A stretch of DNA of 36,077 bases, taken from positions 1-36,077 of the forward strand of contig VGZQ01000027.1 of the NCBI GenBank assembly GCA_016872535.1. Direction: 5' to 3'. Positions 8,983-15,968 of the stretch are shown here, piece after piece. The notes under the pieces were generated by a model that did no database searches, was not told the origin of the DNA, and was given only the letters and a program-made list of their open reading frames with translations. Position 1 is the first letter of the stretch; each line of letters opens with the position of its first letter. The position numbers were made by a program, and so were the translations under genes. Origin of the DNA: Rhodospirillales bacterium. GTDB taxonomy: Bacteria > Pseudomonadota > Alphaproteobacteria > Rhodospirillales > 2-12-FULL-67-15.

Positions 8983-10004
8983 TCGTCGCCCGCCGTTTCG
9001 CCGTCCCGCTCGTAGCGGGCGGCGGCGCGCGTCCGCTTTTCGGCGCGGTCGTAGGCGCGCACGATGCGCGATACGAGCGGATGGCGGACCACGTCGGCGT
9101 CCGTGAATTCGACGAACGAGACGCCCTCGACCCCGGCCAGCGTCTCCATCGCGTGGCGCAGGCCCGAGCGGATCCCGCGCGGCAAATCGACCTGGCTCAG
9201 ATCGCCGGTCACGGCCATGCGCGAGCCTTCGCCGAGGCGGGTCAGGAACATCTTCATCTGCACCGCGGTCGTATTCTGGGCTTCGTCGAGGATGGCGAAG
9301 GCGTTGGTGAGCGTGCGGCCGCGCATGAAAGCGAGCGGCGCGACCTCGATCTCGCCGCTTTCGAGCCTCTTGGCCACCTGCGGCGCCGGCAGCATGTCGT
9401 AGAGGGCGTCGTAGAGCGGGCGCAGGTAGGGGTCGACCTTTTCGCGCATGGAACCGGGCAGGAACCCGAGCTGCTCGCCCGCCTCGACCGCCGGACGCGA
9501 CAGGATGATGCGGTCGACTTCGCCCCGCACCAGCCGCTCGACCGCCTTGGCGACCGCGAGATAGGTCTTGCCGGTACCGGCGGGTCCTTCGCCGATCACC
9601 AGTTCATTTTCGTCGATGGCGCGCAAGTACGCTGCCTGGGTCGGCGTACGCGGCGTCACGTGGCGGGTGCGCGTGCGTACGGCGAGCGATTCGAAATCGG
9701 CGGTGCCGGCGGGCGACGCGGCCATGCGCAGCGCCGCCTCGACTTCGGCGCGGTCGACGGCGAAGCCGCGTTCGAGCCGCCGGTAAAGCGCGCCGAGCGC
9801 GGCGCGGGCGGCCGCGACCGCCTCGGCGGGACCGGCGACGGCGAGCGTGTTGCCGCGGGTGCGAATGACCACCGGCAGGCGCTCCTCGATCAAGGCGAGA
9901 TGGGCGTGGTGCGCCCCGAACAATGCCTGGGCGAGCGCGTTGTCGTCGAACCGGAGGTCGGTGGTTTCCGCCGCGCCGGATGCGGTCTTACGCCGTTCAC
10001 TCAT
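8979..10004 (-). CDS. phoH: PhoH-like ATPase (YbeZ type, 341 aa)
   Basis: A cytoplasmic P-loop NTPase of the PhoH/YbeZ family, thought to work with YbeY in RNA metabolism. The Walker A motif [13 protein letters not shown] is near residue 140 and the Walker [12 protein letters not shown] near 240. [20 protein letters not shown] and [20 protein letters not shown] are also characteristic. An N-terminal KH-like segment (about 30-95: [23 protein letters not shown]) completes the family architecture. The ATG (10002-10004) overlaps the miaB stop (ATGA) and the stop overlaps the ybeY start. Confidence 0.95.
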   Translation of the reverse strand: MSERRKTASGAAETTDLRFDDNALAQALFGAHHAHLALIEERLPVVIRTRGNTLAVAGPAEAVAAARAALGALYRRLERGFAVDRAEVEAALRMAASPAGTADFESLAVRTRTRHVTPRTPTQAAYLRAIDENELVIGEGPAGTGKTYLAVAKAVERLVRGEVDRIILSRPAVEAGEQLGFLPGSMREKVDPYLRPLYDALYDMLPAPQVAKRLESGEIEVAPLAFMRGRTLTNAFAILDEAQNTTAVQMKMFLTRLGEGSRMAVTGDLSQVDLPRGIRSGLRHAMETLAGVEGVSFVEFTDADVVRHPLVSRIVRAYDRAEKRTRAAARYERDGETAGDD

Positions 10005-11344
10005 GCCGCCAACCGTTCGCCGGCGAGGCTGTTGGCGTGCCCCGCGACGATGCGAATTTCGGCGATCGCGCCAAGCAAGGATTTAGGCGCCAGCGCATGC
10101 ACCGCCTGCATGTAGGGGCTGCGCCCGACCAGCTGACCGGCGTGTTTGCCTTCGCGCTCGAACAGGACCGGCAGCGTGCGGCCCGCGCAGCGTTCGTTGA
10201 AGGCGCGCTGCTGGTAATCGAGCAGGTCCTGCAGAACCGCGAGGCGTTCGGCCTTGACCGTCTCCGCGACCTGGCCGGGCAGGGCGGACGCGGGCGTTCC
10301 CGGCCGCGCGCTGTACTTGAACGAATAGGCCTGGGCGAAGCCGACGTCGCGCACCAGCGCGAGCGTCGCCGCGAAATCGGCGTCCGACTCGCCCGGAAAG
10401 CCGACAATGAAATCGGACGCGAGCGCGAGGTCGGGCCGCGCGTCGCGCAACCGATCGACGAGGCGGCGGAAATCGTCCGCGCCGTGATGGCGGTTCATGG
10501 CGGCCAACACCCGGTCGGAACCCGACTGGACGGGCAGATGCAGGTACGGCATCAGGGCGGGCACGTCGCGATGGGCGGCGATCAGTTCGTCGCTCATGTC
10601 GGCCGGATACGAGGTGACGTAGCGGACGCGCGCCACGCCTGGAATATCGGCGACGTCGCGGATCAGGCGCGCAAGCGTCCAGATTTTTCCGTCCGGACCT
10701 TCGCCTTGATAGTTGTTGACGTTCTGGCCCAAGAGCGTGATCTCGCGTGTCCCCTGGGACGCGAGCGAGCGGACCTCGGCCAGCACCTGGCGCGCAGGAC
10801 GCGAATACTCGGCGCCGCGGGTATAGGGCACGACGCAGAAAGTGCAGAACTTGTCGCAACCTTCCTGCACGGCGACAAAGCCGGCAGCCGCTCCGGTGCC
10901 GGGTGCCCGCGTGTCCGGCAGATAATCGAACTTCGATTCCGCCGGAAAGTCGGTTTCCAGGACCGTGCCCGAGGCGCGCGCCGCGCGCGCGACCAGTTCG
11001 GGCAGGCGATGATAGGTTTGCGGCCCGAAAATCAAATCGACGTAAGGAGCGCGCGCGCGAATTTCGTCGCCTTCGGCCTGGGCCACACACCCGGCGACCG
11101 CGAGCGTCAGGCGTTTGCCTTCCGCCGCCCGCGCGCGCTTGATTTCGTTCAGCCGGCCGAGATCGGAGTAAACCTTCTCGGCCGCCTTTTCGCGGATGTG
11201 GCAGGTGTTGAGAATCACGAAATCGGCGTCGGCTGCGTCCTCGGTCGGGCCGTAGCCGAGCGGCACCAGCAACTCCGCCATGCGGGCGGAGTCGTAGACA
11301 TTCATCTGGCAGCCGTAAGTCTTGATATGGAGCTTTCGGGTCAA
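10001..11344 (-). CDS. miaB: tRNA-2-methylthio-N6-dimethylallyladenosine synthase MiaB (447 aa)
   Basis: MiaB is a radical-SAM methylthiotransferase that modifies A37 of tRNAs reading codons that start with U. Three conserved cysteines of the N-terminal domain are seen in [16 protein letters not shown] and AVAGCVAQ, and the radical-SAM CxxxCxxC is in [21 protein letters not shown] domain forms the C-terminus (about 375-440). I place the start at TTG 11342-11344, giving (M)[14 protein letters not shown], which matches the usual MiaB N-terminus. An upstream TTG at 11371 would add 9 residues but overlaps the -10 element of a candidate promoter. First gene of the miaB-phoH-ybeY-corC-lnt overlap chain. 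Confidence 0.95.
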   Translation of the reverse strand: MTRKLHIKTYGCQMNVYDSARMAELLVPLGYGPTEDAADADFVILNTCHIREKAAEKVYSDLGRLNEIKRARAAEGKRLTLAVAGCVAQAEGDEIRARAPYVDLIFGPQTYHRLPELVARAARASGTVLETDFPAESKFDYLPDTRAPGTGAAAGFVAVQEGCDKFCTFCVVPYTRGAEYSRPARQVLAEVRSLASQGTREITLLGQNVNNYQGEGPDGKIWTLARLIRDVADIPGVARVRYVTSYPADMSDELIAAHRDVPALMPYLHLPVQSGSDRVLAAMNRHHGADDFRRLVDRLRDARPDLALASDFIVGFPGESDADFAATLALVRDVGFAQAYSFKYSARPGTPASALPGQVAETVKAERLAVLQDLLDYQQRAFNERCAGRTLPVLFEREGKHAGQLVGRSPYMQAVHALAPKSLLGAIAEIRIVAGHANSLAGERLAA

Positions 11345-11370
11345 CGCGCCGGCCGGGGGTTTCCGCGGCA

Positions 11371-11399
11371 ATTGTTCGCCCGCGCCGGAGCCCTGTCAA
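11371..11399 (-). promoter_or_regulatory. Candidate promoter of the miaB-phoH-ybeY-corC-lnt operon
   Basis: On the minus strand a perfect TTGACA (11399-11394) is 17 bases from AACAAT (11376-11371, 4/6 match to the -10 consensus). The predicted transcript would start near 11364, about 20 bases before the TTG at 11344. This supports the shorter MiaB start and argues for transcription independent of fur. Confidence 0.5.
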
Positions 11400-11426
11400 G
11401 CCGCCGGGACGAGGCGCCGAACGGCG

Positions 11427-11864
11427 TCATTTCTCCCCGTCCTTCAGCCGTTCCTTGGCTTCCAGGGGCACGGCGTAGAGTTCGAGGCGGTGGCCGATCA
11501 GCCGGTAGCCGAGCTGGCGGGCGATTTTTTCCTGGATCGCCTCGATCTCGGCGTTTTGAAACTCGATCACCCGATGCGAGTGCATGTCGATCAGATGATC
11601 GTGATGGTCGTCGCCCGCTTCCTCGTAGCGGGAGCGGCCGTCGCCGAAGTCGTGCTTCTCGACGATGCCGGCTTCCTCGAACAGGCGCATGGTGCGGTAG
11701 ACGGTGGCGATGCTGATGCGCGCATCGATCGCGTTCGCGCGGCGGTGCACCTCCTCGACGTCGGGATGGTCGGACGCATCGGACAGCACGCGGGCGATGA
11801 TCCGGCGTTGGCCGGTCATCTTCATGCCCTTGTCGATGCAGAGCTTTTCGATGGTCGAGAGCAC
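11427..11864 (-). CDS. fur: Fur-family metalloregulator (145 aa; Fur/Mur type)
   Basis: A metal-responsive repressor. The winged-helix recognition region SIATVYRTMRLFEEAGIV (51-68) is typical. It is followed by the regulatory metal site region DDHHDHLIDMHSHRVIEF (His87, His88 and His90) and a C-terminal dimerisation domain ending YRLIGHRLELYAVPL. Residue 9 is the only cysteine, so the CxxC structural zinc site of many Fur proteins is missing; this is common in alphaproteobacterial Fur/Mur proteins, which may sense iron or manganese. It lacks the HHH-type haem region of Irr. The start is GTG 11862-11864 with GGAGGAACAAGG upstream. A TATACT -10-like element lies at 11908-11903 on the minus strand. 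The neighbour miaB is a standard alphaproteobacterial partner. Confidence 0.92.
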   Translation of the reverse strand: MLSTIEKLCIDKGMKMTGQRRIIARVLSDASDHPDVEEVHRRANAIDARISIATVYRTMRLFEEAGIVEKHDFGDGRSRYEEAGDDHHDHLIDMHSHRVIEFQNAEIEAIQEKIARQLGYRLIGHRLELYAVPLEAKERLKDGEK

Positions 11865-11957
11865 GCCCTTGTTCCTCCGGGTCCGGATGGACGACTTCGG
11901 CCAGTATAGACGAAGCCGGCGTTTTCCAGAACCCGCTTCGCGCGTTATTATTCCGCC

Positions 11958-12248
11958 ATGAACAAGCCCGAACCCCGTGCGGTCTCCTCGGAAGCCCGCG
12001 TGCTCGACATCACCGCCGAGACCTGTCCGATGACGTTCGTGCGCGTCAAACTCGCGATCGAGCGCCTGGGCGCGGGCGAAACGCTCGAGGTTCGGCTCAA
12101 GGGCGAGGAACCGCTGCGCAACGTGCCGCGCTCGCTCGCCGAGCATGGACACACGGTGCTCGAACTGGTGCCCGAACGGGCCAGCGCCTCCGGCCCCGAT
12201 GTGCCGCACCGGCTCAAAGTGCGCAAAGAGGCGGCAAAAAAAGTTTAG
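11958..12248 (+). CDS. TusA/SirA-like sulfurtransferase family protein (96 aa)
   Basis: A small protein with the TusA signature: the active-site cysteine in ITAETCPMTFVRVKLAIERL (Cys near residue 24, followed by Pro), then LEVRLKGEEPLRNVPRSLAEHGHTVLEL. TusA proteins pass persulfide sulfur, for example to tRNA thiolation or molybdenum cofactor pathways. The basic tail VRKEAAKKV is not conserved in the family. The gene is divergent from fur; the 93-base gap between them must hold both promoters, and TTATTATT near 11945 is a possible -10 region here. Its TAG stop overlaps an old TAA stop on the opposite strand that belongs to a leftover tsaB tail. TusA itself and its paralogues cannot be told apart from this sequence alone. 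Confidence 0.85.
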   Translation: MNKPEPRAVSSEARVLDITAETCPMTFVRVKLAIERLGAGETLEVRLKGEEPLRNVPRSLAEHGHTVLELVPERASASGPDVPHRLKVRKEAAKKV

Positions 12249-12254
12249 TTGTCC

Positions 12255-12280
12255 CTCGGCAACGTCACGTCCGGCGGGCG
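12255..12280. repeat. 26-bp direct repeat, outer copy (duplicated tsaB 3' end)
   Basis: The sequence starts CTCGGCAACG and ends CCGGCGGGCG and is identical to 13288-13313. On the minus strand this copy reads in frame as LRPPDVTLPRDN followed by TAA (12247-12245), which is a good TsaB C-terminus. An in-frame stop just upstream (12289-12287) cuts it off from any coding sequence, so it is a stranded gene end. It marks the far end of the inserted DUF4160/DUF2442 cassette. Confidence 0.85.
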
Positions 12281-12522
12281 GAGAATTTACCACTCAATTG
12301 ATATTCTGATCGTTTTGCCAAATCAAATACGCTTTGCTTTTCCAGAGAATCCAAATAGTTCTAAAAGCGACACGCGCGCACGCAGTCGAGTCCGGAAAAC
12401 ACCGCTCGATTTCTTGTCGTCGAATTCCATATTCCTCTATCGCCTCTTTAGATTGCTGATCGCAACATATCCTCACGAATCGGATACTTCATGGAGAATG
12501 GGCTTATAGGCACAGAAACCCC
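12281..12522. other. AT-richer spacer inside the cassette; no clear gene
   Basis: About 240 bases with clearly lower GC than the flanks, between the outer repeat and the promoter of the DUF4160 gene. A 60-codon minus-strand frame (12294-12476) and an 86-codon plus-strand frame (12249-12509) cross it, but neither has a convincing start or resembles a family I know. It may be the remains of a gene or a recombination-related end of the cassette. Confidence 0.5.
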
Positions 12523-12551
12523 TTGCGTTGGTGAAATGATTTCACTATCCT
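12523..12551 (+). promoter_or_regulatory. Promoter with embedded palindromic operator for the DUF4160/DUF2442 pair
   Basis: TTGCGT (12523-12528) and TATCCT (12546-12551) are 17 bases apart. The spacer contains GTGAAATGATTTCAC (12531-12545), a perfect inverted repeat with 7-bp arms and one central base, which touches the -10 element. Such a layout is typical of a repressor-controlled promoter. The downstream gene encodes a helix-turn-helix protein, so autoregulation is likely, though inferred. Confidence 0.6.
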
Positions 12552-12579
12552 GGCGGCGTTCCAACCGGCGGATAGGGCA

Positions 12580-12804
12580 ATGACGACGGTCCGGCGCTTC
12601 GGCAACCTGCGCCTCGCGATTTTCGTGGACCACAATCCGCCGCATTTTCACGTCCTCGGCCCCAATTGCGCGGTGATGGTGAACCTGCGGACGTTCGAGA
12701 TCATGGAGGGAAACCGCGAGGCCGGCGACATCCGCCATATCCTCGACTGGGCCGAGGCCAACGCGGATTCCCTCTGGCGGACTTGGCGCGCGTTGAACGA
12801 ATAG
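12580..12804 (+). CDS. DUF4160-family protein (74 aa), possible toxin-like partner
   Basis: A complete small protein with the DUF4160 hallmark: TTVRRFGNLRLAIFVDHNPPHFHV at the start, a central VMVNLRTFEIMEGN, and a C-terminal helix IRHILDWAEANADSLWRTW. The ATG at 12580 has GGATAGGG just upstream, about 22 bases after the expected transcription start. The gene is followed after 8 bases by a DUF2442/HTH gene. Genes of these two families are often found side by side, and the pair has the size and layout of a toxin-antitoxin module, but I know of no established biochemical activity for DUF4160. Family call confident; toxin role is inference. Confidence 0.85.
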   Translation: MTTVRRFGNLRLAIFVDHNPPHFHVLGPNCAVMVNLRTFEIMEGNREAGDIRHILDWAEANADSLWRTWRALNE

Positions 12805-12812
12805 GAAATCCC

Positions 12813-13259
12813 ATGTCCCGAGCGAAGCGACCGAACATCGTCTCTGTCGAGCCCGCGCGCGGTTACGTCCTTCGCGTCCGCTGGCGTGACCACGGCGAGG
12901 ATATCGTCGATCTTGCCGAATTGATCGCCGCCAAGCGCGCGCTCGCGGCCCTCAAGAAACCGAAAATCTTCGCCAAGGCGCGGCCGGGCGAGCACGGCTG
13001 GACGGTGCGGTGGGGCGGAAACATCGAACTCGACGCCGATTACCTCTACCGCCTCGCCCGCTATCAGGCGAAGGAATCCTTGCGCCCCGAGGCCTTCCGG
13101 AACTGGCGCGCCAAGCACGGGCTGAGCCAAGCCAAGGCGGCCGCCGCGCTCGGCGTCAGCGACCGCATGGTCAAGTACTACGAGGACGGCAGCCACATGA
13201 TCCCGAAGACCGTCATGCTCGCATGCCGGGGCTACGACGCCTTGCGTTCCGCCGCCTGA
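12813..13259 (+). CDS. DUF2442 protein fused to a C-terminal helix-turn-helix (148 aa)
   Basis: The N-terminal part (about 8-80) matches DUF2442: IVSVEPARGYVLRVRWRDHG, then IVDLAELIAAKRALAAL and a WTVRWGGNIELDADYLYRLA ending. The C-terminal part (about 96-145) is an XRE-type helix-turn-helix: FRNWRAKHGLSQAKAAAALG, then VSDRMVKYYEDGSHMIPK. The ATG at 12813 has AGGAA 5 bases upstream. In the order toxin-candidate then DNA-binding antitoxin-candidate it would bind the palindrome in its own promoter. It ends 19 bases before the tsaB stop codon of the opposite strand. Family identity is seen in the sequence; DNA binding and antitoxin role are inferred. Confidence 0.86.
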   Translation: MSRAKRPNIVSVEPARGYVLRVRWRDHGEDIVDLAELIAAKRALAALKKPKIFAKARPGEHGWTVRWGGNIELDADYLYRLARYQAKESLRPEAFRNWRAKHGLSQAKAAAALGVSDRMVKYYEDGSHMIPKTVMLACRGYDALRSAA

Positions 13260-13277
13260 CTTCCCGGCGGTCGGGAA

Positions 13278-13952
13278 TCAACCGCCTCTCGGCAACGTCA
13301 CGTCCGGCGGGCGCAAGTAAAAGGGTTTCGGCGCCAGCGCCGAGCCGCGCCGGTGGCGTTCGGCGGCGATGGCGGCGACCAGCGCCGGGTCGGGCGCCGC
13401 CGTTCCCGCGCAAATCTCGGCCGGGATGCCGGCTTGGGTTAGCATCGCGCGCGCGCGGTGAGCCCCATCGCCGGCCAAAACGAATCCGGGCGCGAGGTTC
13501 GCGGCGCGGACGAATTCGGGCAATCCTTCGGGCGGCAGCGCCGCCGCTTCGCCGACGCTCGTGCCGGAAGCGTCGAACGCCTGCACGAACAGGTCGGCGC
13601 GGCGGCTTTCGACGGCGGCCAATACCGCATCGGAATCGTTCGCACAAACGGCAGCGAGAACTTCAAGGGTCGTGACGCCGGCGCACGGCTTTCCGGCCGC
13701 GAGCGCGATCCCGCGCGCCGCGGCCAAGCCGATACGGATGCCGGTGAAGGCGCCGGGTCCGACCGTGGCCGCGACCAGATCGAGATCGGCGTAGGCGCGC
13801 TTTCCTTCGGCCATGATGCCCTCGATCATCGGCAACAGCGCCTCGGCATGGCCGCGTTCCATCGCTTGCGAGCGGACGGCGAGCGTATTCCCGTCCGAGC
13901 AAAGGGCGACCGAGCAGGCGGACATGGCGGTATCGAGCGCGAGCACCAGCAT
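13278..13952 (-). CDS. tsaB: tRNA threonylcarbamoyladenosine biosynthesis protein TsaB (224 aa)
   Basis: TsaB is the non-catalytic partner of TsaD in making t6A at position 37 of ANN-decoding tRNAs. The ASKHA-type N-terminus LVLALDTAMSACSVAL, ERGHAEALLPMIEGIM, VGPGAFTGIRIGLAAARGIALA and the C-terminal KPFYLRPPDVTLP are all characteristic. ATG at 13950-13952, 12 bases after the permease stop. In many alphaproteobacteria tsaB is followed by rimI and fur; here the cassette and tusA sit in that place and rimI is missing. The last residues come from the inner copy of a 26-bp repeat, so the tail appears to have been replaced during an insertion without harming the gene. Confidence 0.94.
   Translation of the reverse strand: MLVLALDTAMSACSVALCSDGNTLAVRSQAMERGHAEALLPMIEGIMAEGKRAYADLDLVAATVGPGAFTGIRIGLAAARGIALAAGKPCAGVTTLEVLAAVCANDSDAVLAAVESRRADLFVQAFDASGTSVGEAAALPPEGLPEFVRAANLAPGFVLAGDGAHRARAMLTQAGIPAEICAGTAAPDPALVAAIAAERHRRGSALAPKPFYLRPPDVTLPRGG
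13288..13313. repeat. 26-bp direct repeat, inner copy (functional tsaB 3' end)
   Basis: Identical to 12255-12280. On the minus strand it encodes the conserved C-terminal RPPDVTLP of TsaB in the intact gene, which here ends RGG and TGA instead of RDN and TAA. The two copies are 1033 bases apart and bracket the DUF4160/DUF2442 cassette. Confidence 0.85.
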
Positions 13953-13964
13953 GGAACGAGCGTA

Positions 13965-15326
13965 TCAGCCGGCAAGCATGTGGCGTAGAACGATCACGAT
14001 GCCGGCGACGACGGCCGCACCGCCCAGCGAAAAAGGCAGGTTCCAGCGCCAGGCGATGTGCCAGTGACCCACGCCGACGGCGCGCCCCATGATGATGTTG
14101 GTGGCGGAGAACGGCGACACGTTGGTGCCCATGCCCCACAACGCCATCAGGAACAGCGCCAGCAACGGCAGCGGCAAGCCGAAGATTTCGGGCGGGATGA
14201 CGGTGCCGATCATCACCACCGCGATCACCGGGTGGAGTCCGAGCGCGCTCGCGCCGATCAGGCCGAGGGCGAAGGCGGCGATCAGGCCGTCGGAGCCGAG
14301 CCCGAGTCCGGCGATGGCCTCGCTCGCCCGCGCGTCCGGCACCGCCCGGGCGACGCCGGCGCTGAAGGTGTTGGCCGCCGTGAACATCAGCGTTTCCGTG
14401 CGCAAATCGGAAAGCCGGGTCACCACCTTGCGGGCGACATCGGCGGCCGAGTCGAGCGCGGATAGAATCCGCCGGTTCGCCCGCCACAGGACGGCGAAGG
14501 GTGGCGCCAGCAGGCCGAGCACGATCGGAATCGAAAATCCGGTCAATTCCACCAGACCGATTACGCCCACCAGCAGCGCGCCGACCAGCAGGGCGAGACG
14601 AAGCGCCGCTTCCGGGGGCAGCGGCACGACGGGCGCATTGATCGGCGCGCGCGCGGGATTGAGCAGGCGATCCGCGAGCCACGCGATCATCAATAGCGTG
14701 AGCGCGATGCCCGCCCCGTAGGGCGCGATCGAGACCCAGCGCACGTCGGGCAGGATGGCGAGGATGACCGCGGTGCCGACGAACAGCGGCGACCAGGCGG
14801 TGCCGGTGGCGAACCCCTGCAGCAGCGCGCGGGCGAGCCGGCGGCGCGTCGCGGGCTTTTCCTGCTTGCCGATCAGGATCGCGAGCAGCGAGACGGCGAC
14901 CAGGTTGAACACCGAGCCGAGCAGATGGGCGGCGAGCGCGAGGGTGGCGAAACGCCAACCGGGCGGCTGGCTCGCGACCGTGTCGCGCGCGGCGCGCAAC
15001 GAGGGGCTGTCCAGCGCCGGCACGGTGAGCCAAGCGACCGCCGCGAACAGCACCAGGAACGGCAACGCCGCCTTGAGACCGCGGCCGAGCGTTTGCAAAG
15101 CCGCGTCGAGCGCCGGCGAATCCGGCGCGGAAGCCGCCGCCGCGAGACCGGCGACGATCAGAGCCCCGGCGATCAGAAGTTGCGGCCAGGCGACAAAGCG
15201 CACTTCGAGGAGGATGAAGAGGGCGAGGCACCCGACCGCCGCCGTTTCCGCTCCCGGAACCGCGAAGGCATCGAGCAGGGCGGCGGCGACGAGTCCGAGA
15301 AACAACCAGGACGAAAGCGAGGGCAT
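13965..15326 (-). CDS. Putative multi-pass membrane permease of unknown substrate (453 aa)
   Basis: A very hydrophobic protein with about 11-13 predicted membrane segments. Features resembling ion-transporter (ArsB/CitM/NhaD-like) families are two similar half-motifs: LLQGFATGTAWSPLFVGTAV in the first half and LWGMGTNVSPFSATNIIMGR in the second, each with small polar residues next to hydrophobic stretches, as in re-entrant substrate-binding loops. The substrate cannot be read from the sequence. I chose ATG 15324-15326 (MPSLSSWLFLGLVAAALL) because the 23 upstream in-frame residues are non-hydrophobic and overlap the dipeptidase promoter region. It lies 12 bases upstream of tsaB on the same strand, probably by chance and not for a shared function. 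Confidence 0.75.
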   Translation of the reverse strand: MPSLSSWLFLGLVAAALLDAFAVPGAETAAVGCLALFILLEVRFVAWPQLLIAGALIVAGLAAAASAPDSPALDAALQTLGRGLKAALPFLVLFAAVAWLTVPALDSPSLRAARDTVASQPPGWRFATLALAAHLLGSVFNLVAVSLLAILIGKQEKPATRRRLARALLQGFATGTAWSPLFVGTAVILAILPDVRWVSIAPYGAGIALTLLMIAWLADRLLNPARAPINAPVVPLPPEAALRLALLVGALLVGVIGLVELTGFSIPIVLGLLAPPFAVLWRANRRILSALDSAADVARKVVTRLSDLRTETLMFTAANTFSAGVARAVPDARASEAIAGLGLGSDGLIAAFALGLIGASALGLHPVIAVVMIGTVIPPEIFGLPLPLLALFLMALWGMGTNVSPFSATNIIMGRAVGVGHWHIAWRWNLPFSLGGAAVVAGIVIVLRHMLAG

Positions 15327-15416
15327 GGCGCGCGATTTGCCGCTTTCAGGGGAAGGGCCCCGGTTTATACTGCCCGCACCGGGGTATTTCCGCAAATTTC
15401 CGGATCAACGCGCATT

Positions 15417-15965
15417 ATGCTGGTCGAAATCGGCGAGACGAGCCATGGGGTCCTGATCGACCTCCGCTACGGGACCTCGGACAATTTCACGGGCAAAACG
15501 GTCTATCGCAACCCGCGCTGCTATTTGCACCGCGACGCGGAAGCGTTGCTCGTACGCGCGATCGACTTGGCCGCGCGCCAGGGTCTCAAAATCAAGATCT
15601 TCGACGCCTTCCGTCCGTCGGAAGCGCAGTGGGTATTGTGGGACCATACGCCCGATCCCGAATTCCTCGCCGATCCCCGGCGCGGCTCGCCCCATTCGCG
15701 CGGCGCCGCCCTCGATCTCACGCTGACGGACGGGATCGGGCGCGAGCTGGAGATGGGAACCTCCTTCGACGCCTTCACGCCCCTCTCGCACCACGGCAGC
15801 GTCGCCGTGCCGGAGCAGGCGCAACGCAACCGCTTTCTTCTGCTGGGGCTGATGACGGCGGCCGGGTTCGATTTCTTCCGCAACGAATGGTGGCATTATC
15901 AGATGTTCGACAGCCGCCGTTATCCGGTGCTGTCCGACAGCGTGCTGCCGGCGCCCATGATGTGA
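15417..15965 (+). CDS. D-alanyl-D-alanine dipeptidase, VanX/DdpX family (182 aa)
   Basis: A zinc dipeptidase that splits D-Ala-D-Ala. The M15 family motifs are intact: Arg66 in FDAFRP, SPHSRGAALDLTL with zinc ligands His93 and Asp100, and NEWWHYQ with catalytic Glu157 and ligand His160. No signal peptide is visible, so it is probably cytoplasmic, as for VanX and E. coli DdpX. The start is ATG 15417. A TATACT -10 element (15366-15371) lies 46 bases upstream, with only a weak -35. There is no vanHA or ddp transport cluster nearby, so recycling of murein dipeptide is more likely than vancomycin resistance. It converges with nadB, with 3 bases between the stop codons. Confidence 0.92.
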   Translation: MLVEIGETSHGVLIDLRYGTSDNFTGKTVYRNPRCYLHRDAEALLVRAIDLAARQGLKIKIFDAFRPSEAQWVLWDHTPDPEFLADPRRGSPHSRGAALDLTLTDGIGRELEMGTSFDAFTPLSHHGSVAVPEQAQRNRFLLLGLMTAAGFDFFRNEWWHYQMFDSRRYPVLSDSVLPAPMM

Positions 15966-15968
15966 CGA

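Noticed and set aside
12294-12476. A 60-codon minus-strand frame in the cassette spacer
   Set aside because: No ribosome-binding site or known family; kept only as a possible remnant.
15417-15965. VanX-like gene as part of a vancomycin-resistance cluster
   Set aside because: No vanH, vanA or vanRS gene is near, and Gram-negative dipeptidases of this family usually act in D-Ala-D-Ala recycling.
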